Origin: Actinospineispora acaciae DSM 45401
GTDB taxonomy: Bacteria; Actinomycetota; Actinomycetes; Mycobacteriales; Pseudonocardiaceae
DNA: 64,000 bases
Reading direction: 5' to 3'
Assembly (NCBI RefSeq): GCF_000620785.1
Contig: NZ_JIAI01000003.1
Coordinates: 1 to 64,000, forward strand
A program made the translations under genes and the position numbers. Shown piece by piece: positions 8,744 through 17,218 of the stretch. Under the pieces are notes generated by a model, which was given only the letters and a program-made list of their open reading frames with translations, had not been told where the DNA came from and did no database searches. Position 1 is the first letter of the stretch; every line of letters begins with the position of its first letter.

Positions 8744-9106
8744 CTAGCGCCCGGGGTCGGGCGGCGGGGCGTCGTCGCCGGCGGGGAACCAGCGGTCGGC
8801 CCACTCGCTGAGCGCGGTGATCGCGTTCTCCAGGTCCTTGCCCTTCTTGGTCAGCGCGTACTCGACCCGGACCGGGCTGGCGTCGATGACGGTCCTGGTC
8901 ACGAGCCCTTCGGACTCCAGCTCGCGGAGCCGGTTGGTCAGCATCTTGTCGGTGAGCTCCGGGATCGCCGACCGGAGCTGTCCGTAGCGACTGGCGCCGA
9001 GCAGCAGCTCCCGCAGGATCACCCCGCTCCACCGCCGTCCGATCAGCTCGACGGCGTGGTGGTAGCTCGGGCAGAAGCTCTCGCCCCGGTCATACGGCTG
9101 TGACAC
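8744..9106 (-). CDS. HxlR-family transcriptional regulator
   Basis: The 120-residue protein has the HxlR winged-helix signature: FCPSYHHAVELIGRRWSGVILRE (one Cys near residue 12, as in redox- or aldehyde-sensing members), then RYGQLRSAIPELTDKMLTNRLRELE and the wing VRVEYALTKKG. It diverges from the SDR-FAD oxidoreductase pair and is the likely regulator of that pair, probably in response to an electrophile or quinone. Confidence 0.93.
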   Translation of the reverse strand: MSQPYDRGESFCPSYHHAVELIGRRWSGVILRELLLGASRYGQLRSAIPELTDKMLTNRLRELESEGLVTRTVIDASPVRVEYALTKKGKDLENAITALSEWADRWFPAGDDAPPPDPGR

Positions 9107-9133
9107 GCATCCCAGCTTACCCGTCGACCGCTA

Positions 9134-9180
9134 GATGTACTTTGGTTAGTAGCATTCAAGTTGATAGCTTCAGGTACATC
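9134..9180. promoter_or_regulatory. candidate HxlR operator / divergent promoter region
   Basis: GATGTAC (9134-9140) and GTACATC (9174-9180) are perfect inverted repeats 33 bp apart in the short, comparatively AT-rich divergent intergenic region. Between them lie TTAGTAG and TTGATAG elements. HxlR proteins usually bind paired half-sites overlapping promoters in this position. Confidence 0.42.
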
Positions 9181-9200
9181 GGTGAGCTACGGGCACCGAG

Positions 9201-9968
9201 ATGACGACACACGCAGGGGATGTGGGACCGATGACACTGACCGGGCAGGCCGCGTTCGTCACCGGCGGCAGCCGGGGTATCGGCCGGGCCATCGCGCGCG
9301 GGCTCGCCGAGGCCGGCGCGGACGTGGCGATCACCTACCAGAGGTCGGCCGAGCAGGCACGATCGGTGGTCGACGAGATCACGGCGATGGGCCTGCGCGG
9401 GCTGGCGCTACGGGCCGAGAACGCCGATCCGGATGCGGTGGCCGGGGCGGTGCACCGCGCGGCCGGCGAGTTCGGCCGCCTCGACGTGTTGGTCAACAAC
9501 GCCGGGATCTTCCCGGTCGCGAAGATCGACGAGGTCTCCGTGGCGGAGATCGACACCACCCTGGCAGCGCACGTGCGGGCGGTGCTGGTCGCCAGCCAGG
9601 CCGCCATCCGGCACATGGGCGCCGGCGGGCGGATCATCAGCATCGGCAGCAGCCTTGCCGAGCGCGTGCCCTACCCGGGCGTGAGCCTGTACTCGGCGAG
9701 CAAGGCGGCGCTGGTCGGGCTCACCAGGGGCCTCGCGCGCGACCTCGGCGAGCGGGGAATCACCGCCGTGCTGGTCAACGCGGGGTCGACGGACACCGAG
9801 ATGAACCCCGCCGACGGGCCGGACGGTGCCGCCGAGCGGGCGCTGACCGCGCTGGGCCGCTACAACGCGCCCGAGGACATCGCCGCCACCGTCGTGCACC
9901 TCGCCGGCCCGGCCGGCGCCAACATCACCGGAACCACGATCACGATCGACGCCGGCGCGTCGGCCTGA
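9201..9968 (+). CDS. SDR-family oxidoreductase
   Basis: The 255-residue classical short-chain dehydrogenase has the NAD(P) motif VTGGSRGIGRA, the structural motif LVNNAG, catalytic Ser in IGSS and YSASKAALVG (Tyr-x3-Lys). It resembles the 3-oxoacyl-ACP reductase-like group. A second in-frame ATG at 9231 (MTLTGQAAFVTGG) matches the usual family start, so the first ten residues may not be translated. It is followed 18 bp later by the FAD oxidoreductase gene and diverges from HxlR. Confidence 0.92.
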   Translation: MTTHAGDVGPMTLTGQAAFVTGGSRGIGRAIARGLAEAGADVAITYQRSAEQARSVVDEITAMGLRGLALRAENADPDAVAGAVHRAAGEFGRLDVLVNNAGIFPVAKIDEVSVAEIDTTLAAHVRAVLVASQAAIRHMGAGGRIISIGSSLAERVPYPGVSLYSASKAALVGLTRGLARDLGERGITAVLVNAGSTDTEMNPADGPDGAAERALTALGRYNAPEDIAATVVHLAGPAGANITGTTITIDAGASA

Positions 9969-9986
9969 CCCGGAGGTACCGACGGC

Positions 9987-11366
9987 ATGGAGAAGGTCAT
10001 CCGGCAGCTGCGCGAGGACGCCACCGGCGAGGTGCTCGAACCCGGCGGGCCGGGGTTCGAGGACGCGCTGCGGCTCTACACGCGTTCGGTGCGCGGGCGC
10101 CCGCGCGCGGTCCTGCGGGCGCGCACGGTCGAGGACGTCGCCCTCGCGGTACGGGCCACCGGGCAGGCCGGCGTCGCGCTGTCGATGCGCGGCGGCGGGC
10201 ACAGCGGCGCGGGGTTCGCGGTCGCCGACCGGGGGCTGATGCTCGACCTGAGCGCGATGCGGTCGGTCCGGGTGGATCCCGGGCGCGCGACCGCGTCCAG
10301 CGGCCCGGGCGCGACCTGGGGCGACTACGACGCGGCCACCCAGCGCCACGGGCTGGCCAGCACCGGCGGGGTCGTCTCCACCACCGGCGTGGCCGGGCTG
10401 ACCCTGGGCGGCGGCATCGGCGCGCTGCGCGGGCTGCGCGGCCTCGCGGTCGACCAGCTCGTCGCCGCCGACGTGGTGCTGGCCGACGGCTCGACGGTCA
10501 CCGCCGACGCCGGCCACCATCCCGACCTGTTCTGGGCGCTGCGCGGCGGCGGCGGGAACTTCGGGGTGGTCGTCCGGTTCGAGTTCGCCCTGCACCCCGT
10601 CGCGCGGCTGGTGACCGGGCTGCTGGGCTGGCCGCTGGGGTCGGCGAACCGGGTCGTCCGGGAGTTCACGGGGTTCGCCGGCGCGCTGCCCGACCACATC
10701 GTCGGCGAGCTCATCTTCACCGGCGCGGTCGGCGAGCCCTCGCTGCTGATGACCCCTCGGGTGGTGGGCACCGCCGGCGACGCCGAGCCGCTGCTCGCGC
10801 CGATGCGTGCCACCGGCCCCTCGACCGACACGGTCGCCGAGCGCTCCTACGTCGACGGCCAACGCTTCCTGGACCCGCTGGCCGAGTGGGGCATGCGGCA
10901 CTACTGGCACACCTGCACGCTCGGTCACCTCGACGACGAGGTCGTCGCCCTGCTGGCCCGCTTCACCGAGGGCTCGCCGTCGCCGACCAACCTCATCACC
11001 GTCGAGCACCTGCACGGGCGGATGTCCCGGATCGACCCCGACAGCACGCCGGTCGGCTTCCGGCACGCGCCGTACAACGTGTTCATCGAGGCCAAATGGG
11101 CGGATCCGGCCGACGACGAGGCCAACCGCCGCTGGGCGCGCGAGCTGATCGACGCGCTGCGCCCGCACGCCGCCGGCGGCGCCTACGTCAACTACCTGCC
11201 CTATGACGCCACCACCGCGGACATCGCCTCGGCGTACGGGCCGCGCCGCTTCGACCGGCTGCGGGCGATCAAGGCCAGGTACGACCCGGCCAACCTGTTC
11301 CGGACCAACCAGAACATCCCGCCGGGCTGGAGCGTGTCCCGTGGATCTATGCCGAGCGAGCGGTGA
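9987..11366 (+). CDS. FAD-binding oxidoreductase, berberine-bridge-enzyme (BBE) type
   Basis: The 459-residue protein has a PCMH-type FAD domain with RGGGHSGAGF, where the His is the usual site of covalent 8-alpha-N1-histidyl FAD, and the conserved TTGVAGLTLGGGIG. A substrate domain and the C-terminal BBE motif (YDPANLFRTNQNI) follow. Such enzymes oxidise alcohols, sugars or phenolics using O2. CGGAGGT lies at good spacing before ATG 9987. It forms an operon with the SDR. A substrate is not evident. Confidence 0.92.
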   Translation: MEKVIRQLREDATGEVLEPGGPGFEDALRLYTRSVRGRPRAVLRARTVEDVALAVRATGQAGVALSMRGGGHSGAGFAVADRGLMLDLSAMRSVRVDPGRATASSGPGATWGDYDAATQRHGLASTGGVVSTTGVAGLTLGGGIGALRGLRGLAVDQLVAADVVLADGSTVTADAGHHPDLFWALRGGGGNFGVVVRFEFALHPVARLVTGLLGWPLGSANRVVREFTGFAGALPDHIVGELIFTGAVGEPSLLMTPRVVGTAGDAEPLLAPMRATGPSTDTVAERSYVDGQRFLDPLAEWGMRHYWHTCTLGHLDDEVVALLARFTEGSPSPTNLITVEHLHGRMSRIDPDSTPVGFRHAPYNVFIEAKWADPADDEANRRWARELIDALRPHAAGGAYVNYLPYDATTADIASAYGPRRFDRLRAIKARYDPANLFRTNQNIPPGWSVSRGSMPSER

Positions 11367-11394
11367 TCCAGATTGTGGCTCGCAAGGCCGAGGA

Positions 11395-11423
11395 GCCGCC
11401 GATACCGGTGTTGTATCGGCGGC
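11395..11423. promoter_or_regulatory. perfect 11-bp inverted repeat (operator or hairpin terminator)
   Basis: GCCGCCGATAC (11395-11405) and GTATCGGCGGC (11413-11423) pair perfectly around a 7-base spacer. It lies 28 bp after the FAD oxidoreductase stop and 69 bp before the TetR start. It could end the upstream operon as a U-less hairpin terminator, or serve as the autoregulatory TetR operator; GATAC...GTATC has the right symmetry for a TetR dimer. Confidence 0.6.
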
Positions 11424-11492
11424 GACGAGAACGCCGCGAGGCGCGATCTGGGCGCCGCGCAGCTGGCTGGATGATCCACGGGGCACGCTCTA

Positions 11493-12095
11493 GTGCGCGA
11501 GCTCGCCGTCCTCGGGCAGCTACCGCCCGAGCGGTCCGACGCCGCGCGCAACCGCCGCAGGATCCTCGAGGCGGCCGCCAGGGTGGTCGCCGACGGGGAC
11601 CTCTCGCTGGACGAGGTCGCGCGGGCCGCCCGGGTGGGGGTGGGCACGGTGTACCGCCGCTTCGGCGACCGGGCCGGGCTGGTGCACGCCCTGCTCGACG
11701 AGCACGAGCGGAGGTTCCAGGAGGCGTTCCTGCACGGCCCGCCGCCGCTGGGACCAGGCGCACCGCCGGCCGCGCGCATCCGTGCCTTCCTGCACGCGGT
11801 CGTGGATCGCGTCGCCGGGCACACGCGGCTGCTGATGCTCACCGAGGCCGACCCGGTGGGCCGCTACCACCGTGGCCACTACCCCATCTGGCACCTGCAC
11901 CTGTGCACCCTGCTCGACCGGCCCGACCGCCAACTGCTCGCGCACGTCCTGCTGGCGCCGCTCAGCGCGGGCCTGATCGGCCACCTGCTCGCCGACGGGC
12001 TGGACACCGACCGCATCAAGGCCGGCATCGACCAACTGCTGCCCGGCATCACCGACGAAGGAGGCAAAACGATCGTTCAAGTCACCCAGGGGTGA
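11493..12095 (+). CDS. TetR-family transcriptional regulator
   Basis: The 200-residue protein has the N-terminal TetR helix-turn-helix (about residues 18-65): RNRRRILEAAARVVADG, then LSLDEVARAARVGVGTVYRRFGDRAGL. A variable all-helical ligand domain follows. GTG start 11493. Its 3' end overlaps the convergent DedA gene by 14 bp. The likely target is its own promoter and perhaps the oxidoreductase operon upstream. Confidence 0.92.
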   Translation: MRELAVLGQLPPERSDAARNRRRILEAAARVVADGDLSLDEVARAARVGVGTVYRRFGDRAGLVHALLDEHERRFQEAFLHGPPPLGPGAPPAARIRAFLHAVVDRVAGHTRLLMLTEADPVGRYHRGHYPIWHLHLCTLLDRPDRQLLAHVLLAPLSAGLIGHLLADGLDTDRIKAGIDQLLPGITDEGGKTIVQVTQG

Positions 12096-12690
12096 CGGCC
12101 GGGCGGCGGCGGAGGCGGCGGGCCAGCTCGATCACGGCGGCCGACAGCAGCGCGAGCGCGAGGCCGGCGCCGACCGCCAGCAACTGGTTGTCCCGGAACG
12201 CGACGCCGCCGATGTAGCCGGTCAGCACCATGTAGATGCTCCAGGCCATGCCGCCGATCGCGGTGAACACGATGTAGTTGCGGAAACTGTAACCGACCAT
12301 TCCGGCGGTCAAGGTGGCCAGATAGCGGCCGACCGGGATGAATCGGGTGAACAGGAGCAGGTATCCGCCCCGGGTCGCCAGTTGTCGGGCCAGTAGGTCG
12401 TGGGTGGCGCGGCGTTTGGTGCCGGGTGGGAGCCGCTTCAGCAGGCGGGATTCGAGCAGCCGGCCGGCGCCGTACGGTATTTGGTCACCGAGGAAGGCGC
12501 CGACCCCCGTCGCCAGGATGACCAGGGTCAGGTTCGTGTCGCCGGCGGCGGCGTAGACGCCCGCGATGACGATGACCGGCTCGCTCGGGATCAACGGGAG
12601 AAAGGAGTCGAGCAGGGACAGCGCGAGCAGTATCGCGTACAACCACGGTGAGGTTATGAAAGATAACGCTAAAGCTTCCCAGTCGGGCAT
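12082..12690 (-). CDS. DedA-family membrane protein
   Basis: The 202-residue integral membrane protein has DedA/SNARE-associated domain features: SFLPLIPSEPVIVIAG near the N-terminus, GAFLGDQIPYGAGR and the conserved FTRFIPVGRYLATLTAG containing the functional Arg. Four or five transmembrane helices are predicted. DedA proteins act in lipid carrier or phospholipid flipping and membrane homeostasis. ATG 12690 (MPDWEALALS) is preferred because GGGAG lies upstream; the open frame extends 32 more codons without membrane features. Confidence 0.92.
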   Translation of the reverse strand: MPDWEALALSFITSPWLYAILLALSLLDSFLPLIPSEPVIVIAGVYAAAGDTNLTLVILATGVGAFLGDQIPYGAGRLLESRLLKRLPPGTKRRATHDLLARQLATRGGYLLLFTRFIPVGRYLATLTAGMVGYSFRNYIVFTAIGGMAWSIYMVLTGYIGGVAFRDNQLLAVGAGLALALLSAAVIELARRLRRRPAVTPG

Positions 12691-12773
12691 GTGGCCGCGC
12701 TCCCGGCGTCTAGTCCGCAGCGGAGAATCGACGGTGACCCGCGGGGACGCATTTTCTACGGAATCTGACACCG

Positions 12774-12802
12774 ACGTTAAGGACACCGATGTCCGGCGTC
12801 AA
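12774..12802 (-). promoter_or_regulatory. predicted promoter of the DedA gene
   Basis: On the minus strand TTGACG (complement of 12797-12802) is separated by 17 bp from TAACGT (complement of 12774-12779), in an AT-richer pocket upstream of DedA. It would give a leader of about 75-80 nt. Confidence 0.45.
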
Positions 12803-12819
12803 ATGCTTCTTTGTAAGTT

Positions 12820-14142
12820 CTAAAGTGACTCGGACGCAACCGCGGTCGGCGGCTCAGGTGTCGGGTGGGCGCGGCGGCCGGCGGTCTCGCGGATGGCGGT
12901 GAGCGCGGTCAACAGGCTGATCGCGGCGATGGCCATGATGTAGAAGGCCGGGGACAACGAGTATCCGGTGGTCGCGATCAGCCAGGTCGCGATGTACGGG
13001 GCGGTGCCGCCGCACAGGGACACGGCGATGTTGTACGGGATGGCGATCGCGCCGGAGCGGATGCGGGCCGGGAACAGCTCGGCCATGGTGGCGGCGATCG
13101 CGCCGTCGTAGGCGGCGATGAACAGGCCGAGGGCGACCATGCCGACGATGGCCAGCGGGGCGCTGCCCAGGGACATGAGCAGGAACGCCGGCCAGCTGAA
13201 CAGGACGAAGCCGGTGGTGCCGGCGATCAGGAGCGGGCGGCGACCGATGCGGTCGGACAGGGCGCCCATGAGCGGGACGGCCACCGCCACCACGGCCAGG
13301 CAGACGGTCACCGCGGTGAACGAGGAGATCTTGCTGAAGTGCAGGGTGGTCTGCAGGTAGCTGGGCATGAACGTCTGCAGCGACCAGTGCGCGACGCCTT
13401 TGATCACGATGATGCCGGCGAGCACCAGCATGCCCCGCCAGCCGGCGCGCAGGCTCTCCCGCAGCGGCGAGTCGGTCACCGCGCCGCGCGCCTCGAGGTT
13501 GCGGAACTCGGGGGTGTCGGCGAGACGCAGCCGCAGGTAGAGGCCGGCGGCGCCGAGCGGAAGGGCGAGCAGGAACGGCAGCCGCCAGCCCCAGGCGGTC
13601 ATCGCGGCGTCGCCGAGGGCGGCGGTGAGCAGCAGCGCGAGGCCGGAGCCGAACACGAACGCGGCGAAGCCGAACGTGTCGGAGTAGCTGCTGAAGTAGC
13701 CACGCCGGCGCGGCGGGCCGTACTCGTAGAGCAGGGTGACCGCGCTGGACGTCTCGCCGCCGGCGGCGAAGCCCTGCACCAGCCGGGCCAGCACCAGCAG
13801 CAGCGGCGCGAGCACGCCGATCGTCGCGTAGCCAGGCAGCACGCCGATCACGAACGTGGCGCCGGAGGTGCCGAGGACGACCAGCGAGAGCACCTTCTGC
13901 CGGCCGATCCGGTCGGCCAGCGGGCCGAGGTAGAGGCCGCCGAGCGGGCGGATCACGAACCCGGCGGCGAACACCGCGAACGTGGACAGCAGCGCGGCGG
14001 TCGGGTCGCCCGTGGCGAAGAAGTTCGCCGCGATGATCGTCGACAGCGTCCCGTAGATGCCCATGTCGAACCACTCCACGAAGTGGCCGGCACCGGCGGC
14101 GAGCAGGACCCGCCGGCGGCGGGCGGGGGTGAGCTCAGTCAT
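12820..14142 (-). CDS. MFS transporter, metabolite:H+ symporter (MHS) type
   Basis: The 440-residue protein has twelve predicted helices with the MHS signatures: HFVEWFDMGIYGTLS in helix 1, RPLGGLYLGPLADRIGR between helices 2 and 3, and RLVQGFAAGGETSSAV in helix 4. Relatives import dicarboxylates, betaine or sugar acids. Its ATG overlaps the stop of the epimerase gene (ATGA), so it is the last gene of the IclR-epimerase-MFS unit. Uptake of the locus's acidic substrate is the likely role. Confidence 0.9.
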   Translation of the reverse strand: MTELTPARRRRVLLAAGAGHFVEWFDMGIYGTLSTIIAANFFATGDPTAALLSTFAVFAAGFVIRPLGGLYLGPLADRIGRQKVLSLVVLGTSGATFVIGVLPGYATIGVLAPLLLVLARLVQGFAAGGETSSAVTLLYEYGPPRRRGYFSSYSDTFGFAAFVFGSGLALLLTAALGDAAMTAWGWRLPFLLALPLGAAGLYLRLRLADTPEFRNLEARGAVTDSPLRESLRAGWRGMLVLAGIIVIKGVAHWSLQTFMPSYLQTTLHFSKISSFTAVTVCLAVVAVAVPLMGALSDRIGRRPLLIAGTTGFVLFSWPAFLLMSLGSAPLAIVGMVALGLFIAAYDGAIAATMAELFPARIRSGAIAIPYNIAVSLCGGTAPYIATWLIATTGYSLSPAFYIMAIAAISLLTALTAIRETAGRRAHPTPEPPTAVASESL

Positions 14143-15173
14143 GGTGACCTCGTTGTCTCCAGGCGGCGGGCGCGCGCGACGGCCGCGTCCTCGATCATCA
14201 CGTCGATCGGCCGGGCCACCCGGAAGCCGAGCAGGTCGCGGGCCTTGGCGTGGGACGTCGTGTAGTGCACGGCGGGGCCGGGAAGCCTGGCGTCCACCAG
14301 GGGCAGGCCGGCGCGGGCGGCCAGCTCGGGTACGAGCTTGTCGAAGTCCACCGAGTCGTCCGGGCCCAGGCCGATCACCTGGCCGTCCAGGTCGGCGGCC
14401 CGGTCGACGGCGGCCAGCACCCCGGCGGCCAGGTCGCGGGCGTCCAGGATGCCCATCCGGTACGGGGTGCCGTCCTCGCCCCGGGAGAGCAGCAGCGTGT
14501 CCGGTTCGGCGGCCGCGGCCAGCGGTTCGAGCGCCTGTACGGCGTCACGATTGCCGAACGCGCGCTGCTGGGCGAGCTTGCGGTGCAGGAAGAAGCGCGG
14601 GCCGGAGAAGAAGCTGGTCTCGTCGAGCAGCTCGTCGGCGTGCTGGAAGTGGGAGAACCGCAGCACCACGGCGCGCAGGCCGCGAGCACGGCGGTGGAAC
14701 TCGACGGTCTGTTCCCCGAGGAGCTTGGTCAGCCCGTAGGTGCTGGTCGGACGGGTGGGGTGGGCCTCGTCGAGCGGCTGGTAGGCCGGGCGGACCTCGG
14801 GGTAGACCTCGCCGCTGCTGGCGAACACCAGCGTGGCCCCGGCCTGGGCGGCGGCCGAGGCAACAGACGCCGTGCCCGACACGTTCGCCTCGAAGAGCGC
14901 CCGGTCGTCGGCCCGGTCCCAGGACATCAGCGCGGCCAGGTGCACCACCACGTCGGCGCCGTCGAACGCGCCCGCCGCGGTGTCCGACAGCGAGGCCTGG
15001 ACGAACCGCGCGCCCTCGGGCAGCTCGCCGGGCGCCGGTGACCGGTCCAGGCCGGTGACCCGGTGGCCGTTCTCGGTCAGCAGGCCGAGCAGGTGCCAGC
15101 CCAGCCGCCCGGCCGCGCCCGTCACGGTGACATTCACCGGGACATTCAGCGGGACATTCACCGGGACGTTCAC
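14139..15173 (-). CDS. NAD(P)-dependent epimerase/dehydrogenase (extended SDR)
   Basis: The ~344-residue extended SDR has VTGAAGRLGW near the N-terminus, VVHLAALMSW, FASSGEVY and the catalytic STYGLTKLLGE (Tyr-x3-Lys). Relatives include nucleotide-sugar epimerases and uronate dehydrogenases; the sugar-acid context favours a sugar or uronate dehydrogenase. The start is unusual. A 12-bp unit (GTGAAYGTCCCG) is repeated about four times at the 5' end, giving NVPV/NVPL/NVPV/NVTV and in-frame GTG codons at 15173, 15161, 15137 and 15125. The first overlaps the IclR stop (GTGA). Confidence 0.88.
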   Translation of the reverse strand: MNVPVNVPLNVPVNVTVTGAAGRLGWHLLGLLTENGHRVTGLDRSPAPGELPEGARFVQASLSDTAAGAFDGADVVVHLAALMSWDRADDRALFEANVSGTASVASAAAQAGATLVFASSGEVYPEVRPAYQPLDEAHPTRPTSTYGLTKLLGEQTVEFHRRARGLRAVVLRFSHFQHADELLDETSFFSGPRFFLHRKLAQQRAFGNRDAVQALEPLAAAAEPDTLLLSRGEDGTPYRMGILDARDLAAGVLAAVDRAADLDGQVIGLGPDDSVDFDKLVPELAARAGLPLVDARLPGPAVHYTTSHAKARDLLGFRVARPIDVMIEDAAVARARRLETTRSP

Positions 15174-15997
15174 CGCGTACCCCGCCGGGACTCCCGACCG
15201 GACGAGTACGCGGGCGGGGTGTGCACCGGCCCCAGGTAGCCCAGGCCGACGCTCACCGAGTCGGCGGCCTCTACGATCACCTGCCCGAGCCGCTGCTCCC
15301 GCTCGTCCAGCGCGATCGCGGACAGCGCCCCGGAGATCGACAACGACGCGACCACCTCGCCGGTCTGGTCGCGCACCGGCGCGGCGATGCAGGCCCGGCC
15401 CAGCGCGAGCTCCTCCACCTCGGTGGCGTAGCCGCGTTCGGCGCAGCGGGACAGGTCGGCGTCCAGCTGGTCGCGATCGGTCAGGGTGTGCGCGGTGAAA
15501 CGTTCCATCCGGTCGCCGAGCAGGTCGGCCCGCGCCGCCGGCGGGACGCCCAGCAGCAGGCACTTGCCCATCGCGGTGGCGTGCAGCGGGTTGCGCTGGC
15601 CCATCAGCGAGAACGACTTCTGGGCGAGCTGGCCCTCCACGTTGAGCAGGTAGAACAGCTCGGCGCCCCGGCGCACCGAGACGTTCGCGGCCAGCCCCAG
15701 CTCCCAGGCCAGCCGCTGCGCCACCGGCCGGGCCTGGCGGTAGATCGGGTCGTTGTTCAGCGCCACGCCGGCCATGGTCAGCACGGCGTGGCCCAGCTCG
15801 TAGAGCTGGCTCACCGGGTCGCGCCGGACCAGGCCGGCGGACTCCAGCGTGGCCAGCAGCCGCGACGTGGTGGACACCCCCAGGTCCAGCCGCGCGGCGA
15901 TGTCCGAGACCCGCAGCGCCGGCTGCCCGAGCGTGAACGCGTTCAGCACGGCGGCCGCCCGCTCCACGCTCTGATTGCCACCCTGTTCGGAAACCAT
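15170..15997 (-). CDS. IclR-family transcriptional regulator
   Basis: The 275-residue protein has an N-terminal winged helix (SVERAAAVLNAF, then RVSDIAARLDLGVSTTSRLLATLES) and the C-terminal IclR effector domain with NPLHATAMGKCLL and the late conserved ASLSISG. ATG 15997 is chosen, since the open frame beyond it runs through the putative operator. It diverges from the dehydratase-lyase-SDR operon and heads the epimerase-MFS operon, so it probably represses both until a sugar acid binds. Confidence 0.92.
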   Translation of the reverse strand: MVSEQGGNQSVERAAAVLNAFTLGQPALRVSDIAARLDLGVSTTSRLLATLESAGLVRRDPVSQLYELGHAVLTMAGVALNNDPIYRQARPVAQRLAWELGLAANVSVRRGAELFYLLNVEGQLAQKSFSLMGQRNPLHATAMGKCLLLGVPPAARADLLGDRMERFTAHTLTDRDQLDADLSRCAERGYATEVEELALGRACIAAPVRDQTGEVVASLSISGALSAIALDEREQRLGQVIVEAADSVSVGLGYLGPVHTPPAYSSGRESRRGTR

Positions 15998-16018
15998 GGC
16001 GCTTATCATGCGCAGTAG

Positions 16019-16033
16019 TTGCAGTATTTGCAA
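16019..16033. promoter_or_regulatory. candidate IclR operator
   Basis: TTGCA-GTATT-TGCAA is a 5-bp inverted repeat centred between the divergent IclR and dehydratase genes, 15 bp before ATG 16048. Its size and symmetry fit IclR-family sites. TTGCA-type sites placed this close to the start would block both promoters. Confidence 0.5.
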
Positions 16034-16047
16034 GCGTCATGCATAGA

Positions 16048-17217
16048 ATGGCCGCCGTGCGCATCGCCGAGGTCGTCAGCTATGTCCTGAAGCTTTCCGC
16101 GCCGCGTGTCTACCTGGGCGCGCTGGCCGACGGCACGACGCTGGAGCAGCGGCACGGCTACCGGGTGCGCGAGCCGTGGCGCAGCCTCTACTCCGCGCGC
16201 TACGAGACGATGCTGGTCAGGGTCACCACCGAGGACGGCGTGTCCGGGTGGGGCGAGGCGCTGGCGCCGGTGGGGCCGGAGGTCCCGGCCGCGATCGTGG
16301 ACCGGCTGCTGGCCGGCTGGCTGGTCGGGCGGGATCCGCGCGGGGTGCGGCCGCTGTGGCACGGGCTGCGCGACCTGATGCGCGAGCGCGGCCACCTGGT
16401 CGGGCACCAGGCCGACGCGCTGGCCGCCGTGGACATCGCGCTGTGGGACCTGAACGGGCGGTTGGCCGGGCTTCCGGTGGCCGCGCTGCTCGGCGGGGCG
16501 TTCCGGACCCGGGTGCCGGCCTATGTCTCCGGGCTGCCGGCGCCGGGCGACGACGCCCGCGCCGCGCTCGCTCGGTCCTGGGCGTCGAAGGGCGCGACCG
16601 CCGTGAAGCTGCACCTCGGGCACGGCGTCGACGCCGACCTGGCCACCGTGGACGCGGTCCGGGAGGCGGCGCCGGGACTGGCCGTCGCCGTCGACGCGCA
16701 CTGGGCGTACCGGCTGGACCAGGCGCTGCGGCTCGGGCGCGAGCTTTCGGCGCGGCACTGCCTGTTCCTGGAGGCGCCGCTGGCGCCCGAGGACCTGGCC
16801 GGGCACGCCGAGCTGGCCGGCCGGATCGAGACGCCGGTGGCCGTCGGCGAGGCGCTGCGCAACAGGTTCGAGTTCGCCGAGTGGCTGCGGGTGCGGGCGA
16901 TGCGGGTGGCCCAGCCGGACGTGGCCCGCACCGGGATCACCGAGGCGCTCGCGGTCGCCGAGCTGGCCGGGGCGCACCACGTGCCGGTCGCGCCGCACCA
17001 CTCGGTGGGGCTCGGGGTGTCGCTGGCCGCCGGCATCCACCTGGCCGCCGCCGTCGAGGACTGCCCGTTCCTGGAGTTCCAGCCGGACACCATCGACGTC
17101 GCCCAGCGAATCCTGCGCACCCCGCTGGACGCCGGGCCGGCCGGGTTCGGGCTGCCGGACGGCCCGGGGCTGGGCATCGAGGTGGACCGCGAACTGGTCG
17201 AAGCGGAGGCGAGCTGA
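16048..17217 (+). CDS. mandelate racemase / sugar-acid dehydratase family protein (enolase superfamily)
   Basis: The 389-residue enzyme shows the mandelate-racemase subgroup residues: Lys187 and His189 (VKLHLG), metal ligands Asp216 (VDAHW), Glu242 (LEAPL) and Glu268 (GEAL), and the Asp291/His317 dyad (QPDVARTG, APHHS). The expected reaction is proton abstraction alpha to a carboxylate, most likely dehydration of an aldonate or aldarate to a 2-keto-3-deoxy acid. ATG 16048 keeps the IclR-type operator upstream; ATG 16039 and GTG 16057 are alternatives. First gene of a three-gene operon. Confidence 0.9.
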   Translation: MAAVRIAEVVSYVLKLSAPRVYLGALADGTTLEQRHGYRVREPWRSLYSARYETMLVRVTTEDGVSGWGEALAPVGPEVPAAIVDRLLAGWLVGRDPRGVRPLWHGLRDLMRERGHLVGHQADALAAVDIALWDLNGRLAGLPVAALLGGAFRTRVPAYVSGLPAPGDDARAALARSWASKGATAVKLHLGHGVDADLATVDAVREAAPGLAVAVDAHWAYRLDQALRLGRELSARHCLFLEAPLAPEDLAGHAELAGRIETPVAVGEALRNRFEFAEWLRVRAMRVAQPDVARTGITEALAVAELAGAHHVPVAPHHSVGLGVSLAAGIHLAAAVEDCPFLEFQPDTIDVAQRILRTPLDAGPAGFGLPDGPGLGIEVDRELVEAEAS

Positions 17218-17218
17218 G

